The position numbers and the translations under genes are program-made. A DNA stretch of 64,000 bases from assembly GCA_029204225.1 (NCBI GenBank), contig CM055098.1, positions 54,878,282 through 54,942,281 of the forward strand. Direction: 5' to 3'. Origin of the DNA: Diphasiastrum complanatum. Taxonomy: Eukaryota; Streptophyta; Lycopodiopsida; Lycopodiales; Lycopodiaceae. Positions within the stretch are counted from its first letter, which is position 1. Each line of letters begins with the position of its first letter. The notes under the pieces are model-generated. The model had not been told where the DNA came from. It did not search any database and was given only the letters and a program-made list of their open reading frames with translations. This document shows, one piece after another, positions 23,818 through 35,242 of this stretch.

Positions 23818-26800
23818 TTACTCTGCAAGAGTTAGCCATTCAAGTTCTAGATCCAATTCTCCACATTCCACATTTTGTAACTTTAGATTGATTTCCTGCT
23901 TCAATTGGCCACGCACAAGTCGTATACTACTGTCTCTGATCAAAGCATTATCTCTTGTTGCAAGCCATCTTCCTATCTGCACATCAACGAGATCATCACC
24001 AAACCCCTCCTGGATTTGAGCAGCAGAAACGAGAGGCTGAAGATCAACCTCGGCTTCACCCATGATGTCATCAGCTGAGAATGTGTCCTTGTCGTATACT
24101 TGCTGCAGCAAGAGTGCCAGAAAAGGGTTATGCTTAGACTATGAACTGTGTGACAGTAGCAATGTTAACTACAGAAGTTTATTCTAAAAGAACCTCGCAT
24201 ATGCTTTTTGCAAGACACAGCTACTTGCTATTGACTGATTCTGAAGTGCCTAGATGTATCTTGTAGGCAAATATCACCTGAAGCTCCTGGCACTGTATGT
24301 CAGGCAAGCTCTGAAAAGCTTGCTAGCCATGCCTCATTTCAGATGATTACTGGCAGCGGATTGTTACCATGGCCTAGAAGAGATTAAACTTGGATGCTAC
24401 CAGTAGCACATACCCTGCTATGGAAAAGTTCACTATAATCCATCTTGAAAGAGTTATGAGCCTCTGCTTTTACAAACAATGCTGCTTTCCCATGGTCCTA
24501 CTTAGGCATGCAAGAATCCAGCTTACACTGAAGTCCTCTGTGCAAGTACTCCCCCTAGAAGAGCATATGAAGGACAACTCAATTCTGTAAACATCATGGT
24601 CTTGAGCATGTAGCCATGGAATGAATAAAAGGTTTTTTGCTAGGCTGATTCTGAATAAAATACTGAAAGGAACTAAAAGATAGAAGGGTAACAACAAAGT
24701 CTACAACTGGAGCAGTCAAATGGACCCAAGGTAAGGAACTGGATAACATTTAGAAGGACAATGAAGGCTTTTCACAAAGTTTGCTGGAAATGGCACAGCA
24801 TGACCAAAATGGCTCAAGGCCAAGGAATCAAAATCTGAATTTGAAGTCCTGTATGCAGCAGTTCAGGTTACTGACACTCAAAAATCTGGTCATGTTGACA
24901 AGTAAAACGAGTTAAATCAATTGTAAGTTCAGAGAGATCAATGAAGATGGGTCACCTTGATTTCCCAACAGAAAACTATGAGAATTCCACTTCAAATAGC
25001 TCTAAGCAAGTTTGTTAGCATCTCCAAGATGATGTTCAAATATGGACCTTCAACCTCTTGAACAAAGATTGAAGACACACGTGACACAGGTTCATACAGC
25101 TGGAAACATTGATGATACAGCAATCACACTTGCTAAATTGTGTTTAAATATCTGACCATAATTAAGAAATTTGGTATGAGATTATTCACAAGGATTGAAC
25201 ACGGGAAGCTTCACATGGAGATTTTTTAAGCCACTATGAATTGTCAAACAAATCAATACACTTACCACTTTGAGGGGATGAGGAGGGCTTGGTACAGATA
25301 GCATGAGTTCTTCATTCCAAACAGGATTCAAGTTACTCTTGATAACCTTGGTTTTGACTTTCTGCAACCCACATTGACATATTGGCTCAAAAATGCGACC
25401 ATATTTGCTGATGGTGCCAGCACTTTTACTTCTGCAAATTTTTGGTATCTACTCTTGTTAACTGAATAGCTTTATTAGCATCAAAATTCAGACATGAAGA
25501 AATATAGTTCTTTGACAGCATAAAGAAGTACTAAATCTTCAAACAAAGGAAGAAAAACTAATGTGCCCATTAAGTTTTCAGCTTAATAACAAGTGGTACA
25601 TGTAAAATTATTGATGTACTTGGATGGTACAACCTAAGGTCTGGCCCTTAATGAATGTACAGAAGAATAGAAGTCCAAGGTGTATATGCCTGACTGTAGC
25701 ACCGCTTTTCCCTCAGAAGGCAACCAGAGCAAAGGCGATAATCTTTAGAGCAAGGTTGCAGGAGAATTTCTTTGGAGATTTCACAGCCATGGGCCCAATA
25801 TATCTTATTTGAGCACTGCTACAAGTCTAGTTGTTATTTGGCAGCTGTTGACTGACTAAAGACTCTAACTAATCAACCATATCAAAAGGTTTAAAGCTGT
25901 CCTCCCTTTTGGACTTTCTTAATTGACGGTACTCCTTTATTGATTTATAAAAAACTTCGATTTTGCCACACCCGGAAACGTCATAGGCTCTTATTCTCAG
26001 CAAGAAAACAATGTTGAATCATCTTTAGATTGCTTGCACCCTGATTAGCCTCAACCATGCAGGGATATTTCAAAGACGTGTTTGTTTGAATAGACTAGTA
26101 ACTAGGGTAACAACACTTTGAAAATATTTTTAGAGATATTTCAAAGACACGATTGTTTGAATGGTAACTAGGGTAACAACACTTTGAAAGTACTTTTAGC
26201 AAGTAATATTGTGATCAACACCACAAGGGCGTACTACAGGCAAAAAAGAACAATAACACTGAGAACATCCACATAGTACCAATGAATAGAGTAAAAATAT
26301 AGAAATCTGCTAATGATAAGCTAAACACTAAGAAGCTACTCTCCCACTATGAGGCTCATAAGCCTATTTATACTGGCTGAGGCCCTATTGTTTCTGAGTT
26401 AGGGTTGGAGGCCAAATAGTGACCTTATGACCCACAGATGACTCTAATAAATGCCAAACAGTAAATGATGGATCCCAGGGTCCACATGGCAAATAATGAC
26501 AGTGTGGACCCCATGGTCTATAGATGTCTCTGACCATGATCATATGCCAATAACAATCCCTCCTCAAGAAGACATTGACCTCGGTGGGTATAGAGAAAGT
26601 GCTGATGCTAGAAATTAGAAACTGCCACCAAATTCGTATACTGGAGAAGATGCTGCAAACTGCATGTGGAAGAAAATATCTAAAACGTAGAAACATAATA
26701 TCACTAACTGCATTATACCTTAGAAGCAGCACAAATTTACGTTTTATGGCAGAAGCTGCAAAACTAGGAAATATGAACCAAAAAGAATTCATCACCATGG

Positions 26801-29800
26801 AGCACTCAGCTGCATACACTGATACACCATGCCAATCAATTAGACTGGGCAAGCCACATGACTGCATCAATATAAACCAATAAAAAATAATCCACCAATG
26901 GAGCTCTCCTGCCCAAGAAATACCATGCTATGCATATAACCCAAGAGTACCACCTAAATGTAGGAATGTGCATCAATGTACTACCCATCACACCTCAAGG
27001 CAACCCGATAGACCATAATGTCATAGGAGCCACAGTACCACAGTTGAACCTCAAGTTACCTCGGACCATGAATGCTTGAGAACGGCTGCAATGAGTGAGT
27101 CATAGCAAACCATGCAACCCTTGAAGGCGGCATCTATGTCATAACCCTTGACTGCCAAATATAAGTCCAAGCCTTATGCAATTAAGGTAATCCTAAGTGT
27201 CGAATTGTAATAGAAATAGATGCATCAATCCCAATGGAAACATTGTGGAGCAGATCCTGAAAGAAGCTTAAAGAACAGGTTTGATTAGAGTTTTTATAGC
27301 TCATGAGAAGCTACTACAAGATGAGTGGAAACACTTATGTATTAAAATCAGCGGACGAATATGAACATCTTCAGGAGCTGTAGAAACGAAACGATCAACT
27401 AAATGAATCTGTGGTAGTACCTCACTGATCCTCATATGGCTCATCACCCCGAATGTGTGGCTAAAGTCCCATCTTTTACAAGTCATGACTCATCGATGGC
27501 AGTATAAATGTTATCACTCTCTAAATGTACTTTTAAAGTAGTTCACTTTAATCTTGTTGCTATACCTCATCTGGAACAACCTCATATGGCTCATCGAAAA
27601 CAGTCTGAGCCTCAACTTTTTGTACTCTGGACTCAACTAAGTACATCATCTACCAAACATCATTAAGTGTCTTACATTAGCAAGTGTCGACATCATATCC
27701 TCATAGGGTCTCTATCCCTGAGCCACAAGATTCTGCAAACCTTTGATGCTCATCCTCATACCATCTCAGTCTCTTAGCTACAAGTCACTATCCCTCTGCT
27801 GCAAGCTTATATCTCTCATCCTTGACCTGAGAAGAAGACATGATTGTGGGAAGAAAAGGAAAACTGCTATAATTCAAGATGTAGAGGTCTCAAATAGTGT
27901 GGCGAAAAGACACTATTCGAAAAAAGTCCCAAATTATAACAAAATCGCAAAAAGATAATTAAAAAAGCCCAAAAAATGGAATTTTCGCATCTCCCTAACT
28001 TCTAGGTGTCAAATTAATAAACTGTAAAGAAGAAACTCGTTGAAGAAAGGCCAACAATCCAAAGGATAAAAGATCCAAGTTTTGACAAAAAAGACTACGT
28101 GGAAAGATGACCTGGTGGATCAATGCTATCTTGAATCCATAGTTGCCGTTCCAAAACGTGGCAAGAAAAATAAAAATAAAAAATTCGTGTTTGGTTAACA
28201 AAGTAAAAATTTATATTCTTATTTTGTCCTTATCGGCTCTTTTTTAAAGCTGATCAAAGATCATATAGAAAAGTTCTTAATTGTGTTTTGGAGATCACTT
28301 TATCCTTTTATGATTTGGAGTTTTGGACTACTGCCTCCAAAATTCAAATATTTGCTTTTCTCAAAAGCTTAATTTGAGTTTATAGTGTCCCTTGCAGACT
28401 CATTGTCAAGCTTTCAAGTTCCTACTCTCAATTGCTTCGACTAGAGCTAGAAAAGTTCCATATCGATTTGCCTATTATTATCAAACGCTATTCTTGCTCC
28501 CTTCGATTCAAAATCGTATTTTTTGATTATCTGCTTTCATATATGGTAGGATTTTCTGCGATTGTTGTGCTGGGTCTTTGTTTCAGTTAGGCACTCCATT
28601 GAATACATATTTTTAGCGAGTTCAATGGATCCAAGCTTGCAAATGAAATAAGCTATAAAGGTTATCCTTTGGGAGATTACTTGAGCAAGGCCACTAATAT
28701 TAACCCATTTCTGGCTAAGACTAAAGGCAGGAAAGTCAGCTACCTTACAAGACACATCCTACCATAACAATCTGTTGTCGGCTTCCACCTCCCTTAATTG
28801 TAGAACTGGTCAAATCAAAAGTGAAGGTGGGTGACCTATTCCTAATATTCCGAACCCTATATCGAGCTTGAGATTATAAATTATACCCAATGGAAACAAT
28901 GGCCATAACATTATGACTAGCCTTTTCACCATTTTTTTTTGGATTAAAAAAAAAGTTCTTCCAGAACCTACTGTACGAAACATACAATACGTTCTGACCA
29001 TTGATACCTGTTCCTAACATTTTTTGATAGGAACGGGTACGGTGTTGTTTCTAAGGAACGACCGTCCAGTTCCTTAGGAACGGATTTTTTATTGTACCGT
29101 TCCTAATGTACGGTACCATTCCTGAGGTACGAAACCATTCCGATTCCGGAACGGAACAGTTCCGTACTAGAAGGGAAAAAAAACACTTTTTAATACCTAT
29201 GTATTGTGATTTATGAAGGTACAAGAGCCAATTCCTAGTTCTATTATTGTTCTTGTACCAGATAGCTCCCAAGTTGTTATGTACATAATTATATTCCTGC
29301 CTCACTGTGAACACGTCGGACTTGTAAATTGTAAATTGTAAATTGTAAATATTAAAATGGCTCACACCGGCCTGTGGTGTTTTGAAACAAAAATGTAAAT
29401 AGCAGTTCCTGGTAACTTGTTGTCCTGCTTATATTTGGTATAGGGTAATGCGTCTTAATTTAGAGGCTGCTGACTGACCTCCTAAAAAGTAGGAGAGTCG
29501 ACCGGTCAATGGGACACGTGTCTTCATTGGGACACTTGGTCCAGTGCATAAGTGACACGGGTCGGACGGTCACTGCCAAGTGGCAAGTGTCGATTGTGCA
29601 TGGGGCTTGCCATGTGTCGACGTTAGGAAAGGGTCAGGGTTAAGTGGGTGCTTGAGGATTATGTATAAGTGAGCCTAGAGAGAGGCATTCCTCATCATAA
29701 TCTATGCAACAGGTGGTTGGGAGGAGACTTAGCAGCAATGCTCTTATGTGTTTATGTTAACAAAATCGAAAGAATTAAAGTTCTTGGATCGTTACACCCT

Positions 29801-32800
29801 TTGCCTATTCTAGAGGGAAGATGGGAGAGTGTATCGATGGACTTTATTACACACTTGCCTCGTACGCAGCTTCAACATGATGCCAAAATGGTTGTGGTTG
29901 ACAGACTCACAAAAATGGCTCATTTTCGTGAGTTTGCAGATGTGTCTACTTATGATTTTCCATTTGCATTACTGCCTAATAGGAATGTTGAACATAAATA
30001 TTGAGCTTATTCCCGGATCCTGTCCTGTAACTAGAGCACCTTGTAGAATAAGCTTGAGAGAGAAAGAGGAGGTGAGGAAGATGCTAGAGGACTATCTTGC
30101 ACATGGGCAGATTAGGCCTAGCTTCTCACCTTTTGTCTAGCCGATCATTCTAGTAAAAAAGGACGGATCTTGGCGTGTGTGTGTGAATTATCGAGGCCTT
30201 AATAAGATTACTATCAAGCATCGATATCCTATGCCACGTATTGATGATTTGCTTGATGCTCTTCATGGTGCTACTGTATTTAGTAAGATAGACTTGAAGA
30301 GTGGCTATCATCAGGTTAGAGTTCGTGAAGAGGATGTTCATAAAACTGCCTTCCAAACTCGGTTTGGTCATTATGAGTATCTGGTGATGCCGTTTGGTTT
30401 AACTAACACCCCAGCTACATTCATGATGTTGATGAATGATGTACTCAGACTGTACATGGGTAAGTTTGTTGTAAATTTTATTGATGATATTTTGACTTAC
30501 AGTGCAGGTGAGGCCAAGCATGTAACCCACCTTAGGACTGTGTTGTCTACCTTGAGGGAAAACAAATTGTTTGCTAACGCAAAAAAGAGCGAACTTTTTA
30601 AAAAAGAAATTGAGTATCTAGGTCATATTGTGACTGCTGATGGCGTGAGAGCGGATCCTAAGAAACTTGTTGTGATCGTTGCGTGGCCTGTGCCAGCTGA
30701 TTTGATAGCATTGAAGTCTTTTCTAGGATTGGCGGTGTTTTATAGAAAATATGTTAAGAATTACTCCCGTATCGCAACACCTTTGACAGATTTAACTCAA
30801 AAGAACAAGTTTGGTGAGTGGACTGAACTGCAGCAAGCAAGCTTTGATCAGTTAAAGCAAGCTATCGCTGAGTGCGTCACTCTAAAAATTGTTGACCCTC
30901 TAAAACCTTATATCCATGATACAAATGTAAGTGACATTGGGTGGGGTCACCATGCAAAAGCTCCCTAGGTCCAATTAGAGTACGTGGGCCCTCATAAGAT
31001 TATTAATTACATTACCGGCCAAGCCCTGAATGACGTGGCATAACTAACAACCTTATACACTGGAGTACCGGCTATCCATGTCAGGAATTATTCTGAATTC
31101 CACATACTGGACATGGACGTAACATTCTTCCCCCCTTAAACTACGTCTGTCCTCAAAAGTGGAAACTAGGGAAGTTCTTCTTTATGCTTTCAACCCTTTT
31201 CCACAAATCATCATCCTCAGTTCGACCCTTCCACCTAATCAAGCACTTAGAGATAGAACACTTTCTCAATTGTTTATCCCTGGTTCCGAGTACTCTTTCA
31301 GGTTCCAAAGGTACACTAAGCAATAAATCCTCCAAGTGGGTAAGATCCTCATCAGATTCAACTACATCAACTTCATGTAAACTTAATTTTAACCGGATTA
31401 CATGAAACACTGGGTGAGCAGTCGACTTATTTTAAAGATCAAATTCGTAAGCTAAAAAACCAATTTTCCTTATAATCCGAAACGGTCCACAATATCTAGT
31501 AGACAACTTATCATGCTTACCCGTACGAATAGTCTTCGAATCATTTGGAATTCTAAGATATACCTAGTCATCAACTTTAAAATCTCTGGGAGACCTCTTA
31601 AGATCAGCACAGTGCTTAGTTCTATCCTGAGCACTACGGATACTATCACGTGCCACTTGCAACATTTCTTGCCCCTTGACATATCAGATCTCATGATCAA
31701 ATTCCTGCATAAGCTCAACCCAGCAAGCTTTATGACCCCTCAGATTGTTTTGAGTTTCTCAAAACATTGATTCAGTTCTTCATTCCATTCAATAGGCGGA
31801 CTAGGTTGACATCTCTTCTTTTTCTTATTAACTCTGCCTTTAGTCAGATTATTTAGAGGCACTGCTACCTTTGCCTAATTAATCAGATTATTTAGAGGCA
31901 CTGCTACCTTTGCCTAATCTTCAATCGACTTACGAAAGAAAACAATAAAACCGAAAATAGATTTAACTTCTCTAACCGTCTTCGGTATCGGCCACTCAAG
32001 CACTAACTTGACCTTACTCTCGTCTATCTTCAACCCATCCGGAGTGATCTTATGACCGAGATACACTAACTCATGCTTAAAGAATTCACATTTAGATTCT
32101 TTAGCATATAATTTCTCTCTTCTGAAAATTCTCAAGATAGTCTTAAGATAATTCAAATGTTCCTTAAGAGTTCTACTGTAGATGATAATATCGTCTAGAA
32201 ATACAACTACGCATTGACCTAGATATGGACGAAATATATCGTTCATCATCTGTTGAAATGTCGCAGGTGCATTCGTCAACCCAAAAGGAAGCACAAGGAA
32301 TTCATAATGACCGAATCTCGTCCGAAAACATGTCTTTTGCACATCATTCGGATGAATCCATTCACTTTTTCTAAACTTTTTCCGTTTAATCAATATCAGA
32401 CTGATTTAGAACAATATTGAACTTTTACGGATCAATCAAAAAAAATTTACGAAACTAGGAGATTTTCGAAATTCGTTCATTATGGACCAAATTGTGAAAA
32501 TCGATAAAAAGCATCGATCATTCAGTTACAGGTGCCATCCCATTACGAACTGATTTCAAACATTTCGGTTACAAAGGTCACCACGGGCCAATGACAGCCA
32601 TTTTTGTATTTACAAGAAGTACATTTGTAAGTAAAAACAGTAAACAACCGGGATGGAGAGTAAAAGCTGTAATAGTATCAAAAGGTTGTATCTCCAAAAA
32701 TTGGTTGTAAATGTGTTCTATATTAGGTATAGAGCAGCTAGTTGAATAATTATGAATCTTTGGTAAATAGATGTAGAAACAAAAAATTTCACAAAGGGCT

Positions 32801-34311
32801 GGTGGTATGGGACATCAATAATTGCCAAAGGGAACTTCTTGTGTGATAATGATCTAAATACCGATGATTAGCATTTACTTCCAAGGTAAAGCTAACACTC
32901 GAAACCATTGGTTATTTTTTTGGGTATTTTGTGAAATTTTGAGGTATTGATCTAGATCCCAATGTGGTATCTCACTATTTACAAGATCAGGAAGCCTTTA
33001 AAACTTATTTCTCATTCAATTGTATCCTTACTCAGAAATTTCTCGAACACAAAACATCAGATTGATTTCACATGATTCCTTCCAGTGTGAAGTTATTCTT
33101 CAAAAGGATGTTAACTTCACGTGAATTACTACTTCTATGAATAGGACTTGGAATTCAAGTGAACTTACAAGGTCATTGGATTTCAATTTGTTCAACCCAG
33201 TTTGATCTCTTTTGCACAGATAGATTGTATATGGATGTTGATTACTATCACTCGGGTTTAAAATCATGGTTTTTGTGAACTCCAAGGGAAGGTCCCTTTC
33301 TAGATTTAAGACCACAAAACGTGAACTTGACTTGCATGTTTTTTTAGGCCAGAAAAATTGTTCCCTCGTAAGCTCGTAACCAAATTGTAAGACGCAAAGA
33401 AGTACTCCATAATATTCTTCTACAATAAGTCTAAAACATGAAAACTAATTGATTTTGTATGCTCTTGTATTGCAACGGAGATACGGTACTTTGACGTCCC
33501 AACTCTCCAATTCAACCTAAAGCTATATATATCTTATATCTATCTTAGCTTTTCTTCGCCCTACTGAATCGTCATAAATTTGGGTAAATTTAATGGCTTG
33601 CTCGAGAGTTTGTGGAGAGTTATGTTGAACTTCCACTTTATAGTTCTCCTGCAAACCCCAAATAAACCCTCTGACCTTATGATAGTCGTCAATAGCTTCT
33701 ATGTAATTCAAAATAGCTTCTATGTAATTCACAGAAGCTATTCTTGCTTGAGAATAGCTTCTATGTAATTCAAAATCTAGTTAAGTAACGACCCTTCCAT
33801 GATGAGTTTAAAATAGGCTTCCTAAGCCCATTCTAACACATTTTCAGGTTAAGAAGGCTTTCTCAAATTCTTGCCAGGTACGTATTTGATGTCACATGAT
33901 GCAAAGAAAAATTTTACTTGAACTAATCTTCAAAACATCTCTCAAGTTTTTTTCTTTAACATTTATCAATAGAAGCAACTAGCAATCAAAGCAATTTGAA
34001 TAATGTTCAAGCAACTTACAATGCTAGCTACTTCTCACTTAAAACAAATTGGCAGAAATCAGTGTAATTCATTAGTGTAGACTTTTATGAAAGTTATGTT
34101 CCAAGCAGCCGTATGACATTGATCATTACCTGCTGCCCTAAAGTAAGAACAACATATGGATCACTTGTGAGCATGTCTCGGACTGCAAGATTTGTTCCTC
34201 TAATAACGAGCACTTTCAACAAGCCCATAAACTCCACCATGCCAATCTGTATTCATTCAAAACAGTTACTAACATTGACATCCTCAACATAGACCTCTAA
34301 TGATCGTGTTT

Positions 34312-34359
<48 letters not shown>

Positions 34360-34844
34360 GCTTGCACAAGCAAGCTTAAACTTGCCACAAGGTCTGTTGT
34401 AAAACCTTCCTCCATCTCTGACATTCCTTTTTCATAGTATAGAATTCTTGAAAATGAATATGCCTACCGTGCATTTTGAAGATACACTATAGAAGGAATT
34501 GGTAGAAGACGAAGTTGCCGATGACCTGATACGCAATGTGGGCTTGAGAAAGTCCTGGTCCACGTACTTTCTCCTAGTAAGTCCAATTAAAAAAAAGTTA
34601 CACCATATATCAATCAAAAAACAAAATGTGCAAAGGTGTTCAAAAAACCAATTGCATTATTACCTTATCCATGTTGTCCGTTCCTCAATTGAAGCTTCAG
34701 GCCCGGGCTTCTCACAATCGAAAGGCGCATAAGCTTCATAAATTGCGTTGGCGACAGCATTCCCTCCAACTTCAACCATAACTGTTATTTCTTCTTCAGT
34801 CCATTCATCCAATGTAACAGAAAGGACCTGTAAAACTAAAATCA

Positions 34845-34931
<87 letters not shown>

Positions 34932-35242
34932 CACAAATAAAAAGCATGATAGTGACCATACTTTGGAGATATGCACCCCTAAACCGCGGTGTACCCCTGC
35001 GCACTTGATGCAAATAAAAACTCCAAGGTTTGTCGACCTAACCAGCAACATAAAAACCATTTGCTCAAAAGAAGACTCTGTGGGCAGAACAACAAAAAGC
35101 TCAATTCTCAAAATCTGCTTAAATCAATGAAGTCAGATTAATGGTGAAAAAACATACGCCCATTTTGGACCTGGAGCTCCACAATCAGCACAAAATCGGT
35201 TATCTTGTCGAGCGAGGAGATTCTTTAAGTTGCTCATGGCTC
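23818..35242 (-). CDS. AGD12: ArfGAP with C2 domain (AGD12/13 type)
   Basis: GTPase activator of Arf small GTPases with a phospholipid-binding C2 domain, acting on trafficking membranes. Exons on the minus strand: 35242-35158 (ATG at 35237), 35037-34962, 34827-34664, 34573-34468, 34246-34130, 25361-25266, 24102-23818 (TAA). All borders are GT-AG and phases fit, giving 307 residues; Arabidopsis AGD12/13 have about 336. Residues 16-39 form the zinc finger C-x2-C-x16-C-x2-C (CADC...CIKC), with the catalytic Arg in GVHRGLG and [11 protein letters not shown] after it. The C2 domain spans about 144-245 with acidic Ca-type residues in [11 protein letters not shown] and [10 protein letters not shown]. 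The serine-rich linker is shorter than in Arabidopsis. Intron 5 is 8.77 kb and TE-filled. The start is chosen because it lies just inside the exon and matches the family N-terminus. A non-coding 5' exon upstream is likely. Confidence 0.92.
26064..26199. repeat. Tandem duplication, ~68 bp
   Basis: Two copies of 'gatatttcaaagac...tgtttgaat...gtaactagggtaacaacactttgaaa' at 26064-26134 and 26135-26199 within ArfGAP intron 5. Confidence 0.8.
26200..26575 (-). mobile_element. LTR-like block with TATA box
   Basis: On the minus strand a purine tract (TTGAGGAGGGA, ~26560-26575) is followed by TTGTTATTGGCATATG, and about 190 bp later by TATAAATAGG (minus, 26372-26363) and a promoter-like GTGGGAGAGTAGCTTC. 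This has the layout of PPT plus LTR U3 of a copia-like element. The LTR end and a second LTR are not found. 26576-27960 upstream could be its decayed interior, but I see no recognisable domain. Confidence 0.4.
27961..29009. other. Intron 5 sequence without recognisable element
   Basis: AT-rich, no domain readable on either strand. It belongs to the long ArfGAP intron. Confidence 0.4.
29010..29180. repeat. Cluster of GGAACGG/CCGTTCC inverted motifs
   Basis: At least eight copies of GGAAC(G)/(C)GTTCC in both orientations, including an exact 9-bp stem CTAAGGAAC / GTTCCTTAG with a 9-base loop near 29051-29078. TTGTAAA occurs four times in tandem nearby at 29324-29352. It resembles the subterminal repeats of a small DNA transposon, which is inference. 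Confidence 0.55.
29780..29985 (+). pseudogene. Gypsy integrase fragment
   Basis: Reads [28 protein letters not shown], then [13 protein letters not shown], the start of the integrase core with its first catalytic Asp in SMDFI. It breaks off about 25 residues later and joins sequence from the RT upstream region, so integrase precedes RT here, the reverse of normal gypsy order. Confidence 0.8.
29986..30966 (+). pseudogene. Gypsy reverse transcriptase, RNase H start
   Basis: Pre-RT sequence ([36 protein letters not shown]) is followed after one TAG (30138) by the RT palm: [68 protein letters not shown], and the catalytic FIDDIL with both Asp retained. The thumb and connection follow ([29 protein letters not shown]), then an RNase H beginning ([11 protein letters not shown]). 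It ends at 30966 where a minus-strand LTR fragment starts. Intronic location in the ArfGAP gene, opposite strand. Confidence 0.88.
30967..31124 (-). mobile_element. Gypsy 3' LTR fragment
   Basis: On the minus strand the purine tract AAGGGGGGAAGAA (31138-31125) is followed by TGTTACGTCCATG. Only about 158 bp of LTR remain before plus-strand gypsy RT sequence. Confidence 0.6.
31125..31800 (-). pseudogene. Gypsy integrase C-terminus with chromodomain-like end
   Basis: Minus strand, several frames: an integrase tail ([56 protein letters not shown]) and then [34 protein letters not shown], which has the WKG and W spacing of an integrase chromodomain. The LTR follows directly. Frameshifts separate the parts. 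The layout suggests a chromovirus. Confidence 0.75.
31914..32393 (-). pseudogene. Gypsy reverse transcriptase fragment
   Basis: Reads [35 protein letters not shown], catalytic [12 protein letters not shown], then [17 protein letters not shown] and [13 protein letters not shown]. The RT N-terminus is missing; RNase H and the integrase N-terminal half are deleted before the fragment at 31800. A 33-bp segment (ATTTAGAGGCACTGCTACC...) is tandemly repeated at 31847 and 31880. It is probably the same element as the flanking integrase tail. Confidence 0.85.
33523..33732 (-). pseudogene. Retroelement gag fragment
   Basis: Reads [20 protein letters not shown] and [20 protein letters not shown], a pattern typical of the capsid C-terminus of gypsy gag (YIRGL...KTLEEAI..A). 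It probably belongs to the minus-strand gypsy remnant downstream. The segment 'agcttctatgtaattca' is repeated three times at 33693-33775. Confidence 0.6.
34314..34358. repeat. (CT)n microsatellite in ArfGAP intron 4
   Basis: About 22 CT units, read as (AG)n on the gene's sense strand, in the 221-nt intron between the fourth and fifth coding exons. Confidence 0.95.
34849..34930. repeat. (CT)n microsatellite filling ArfGAP intron 2
   Basis: About 41 CT units, (AG)n on the sense strand, occupying 82 of the 134 nt of the intron between 34962 and 34827. Confidence 0.97.

Noticed and set aside
26385..26870. 161-codon minus-strand frame
   Set aside because: It spans a likely purine tract and LTR U3 with a TATA box; no domain.
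34660..35111. Arg-Glu-rich open frames on the minus strand
   Set aside because: They read through the (AG)n intron of the ArfGAP gene; correct splicing removes the repeat.
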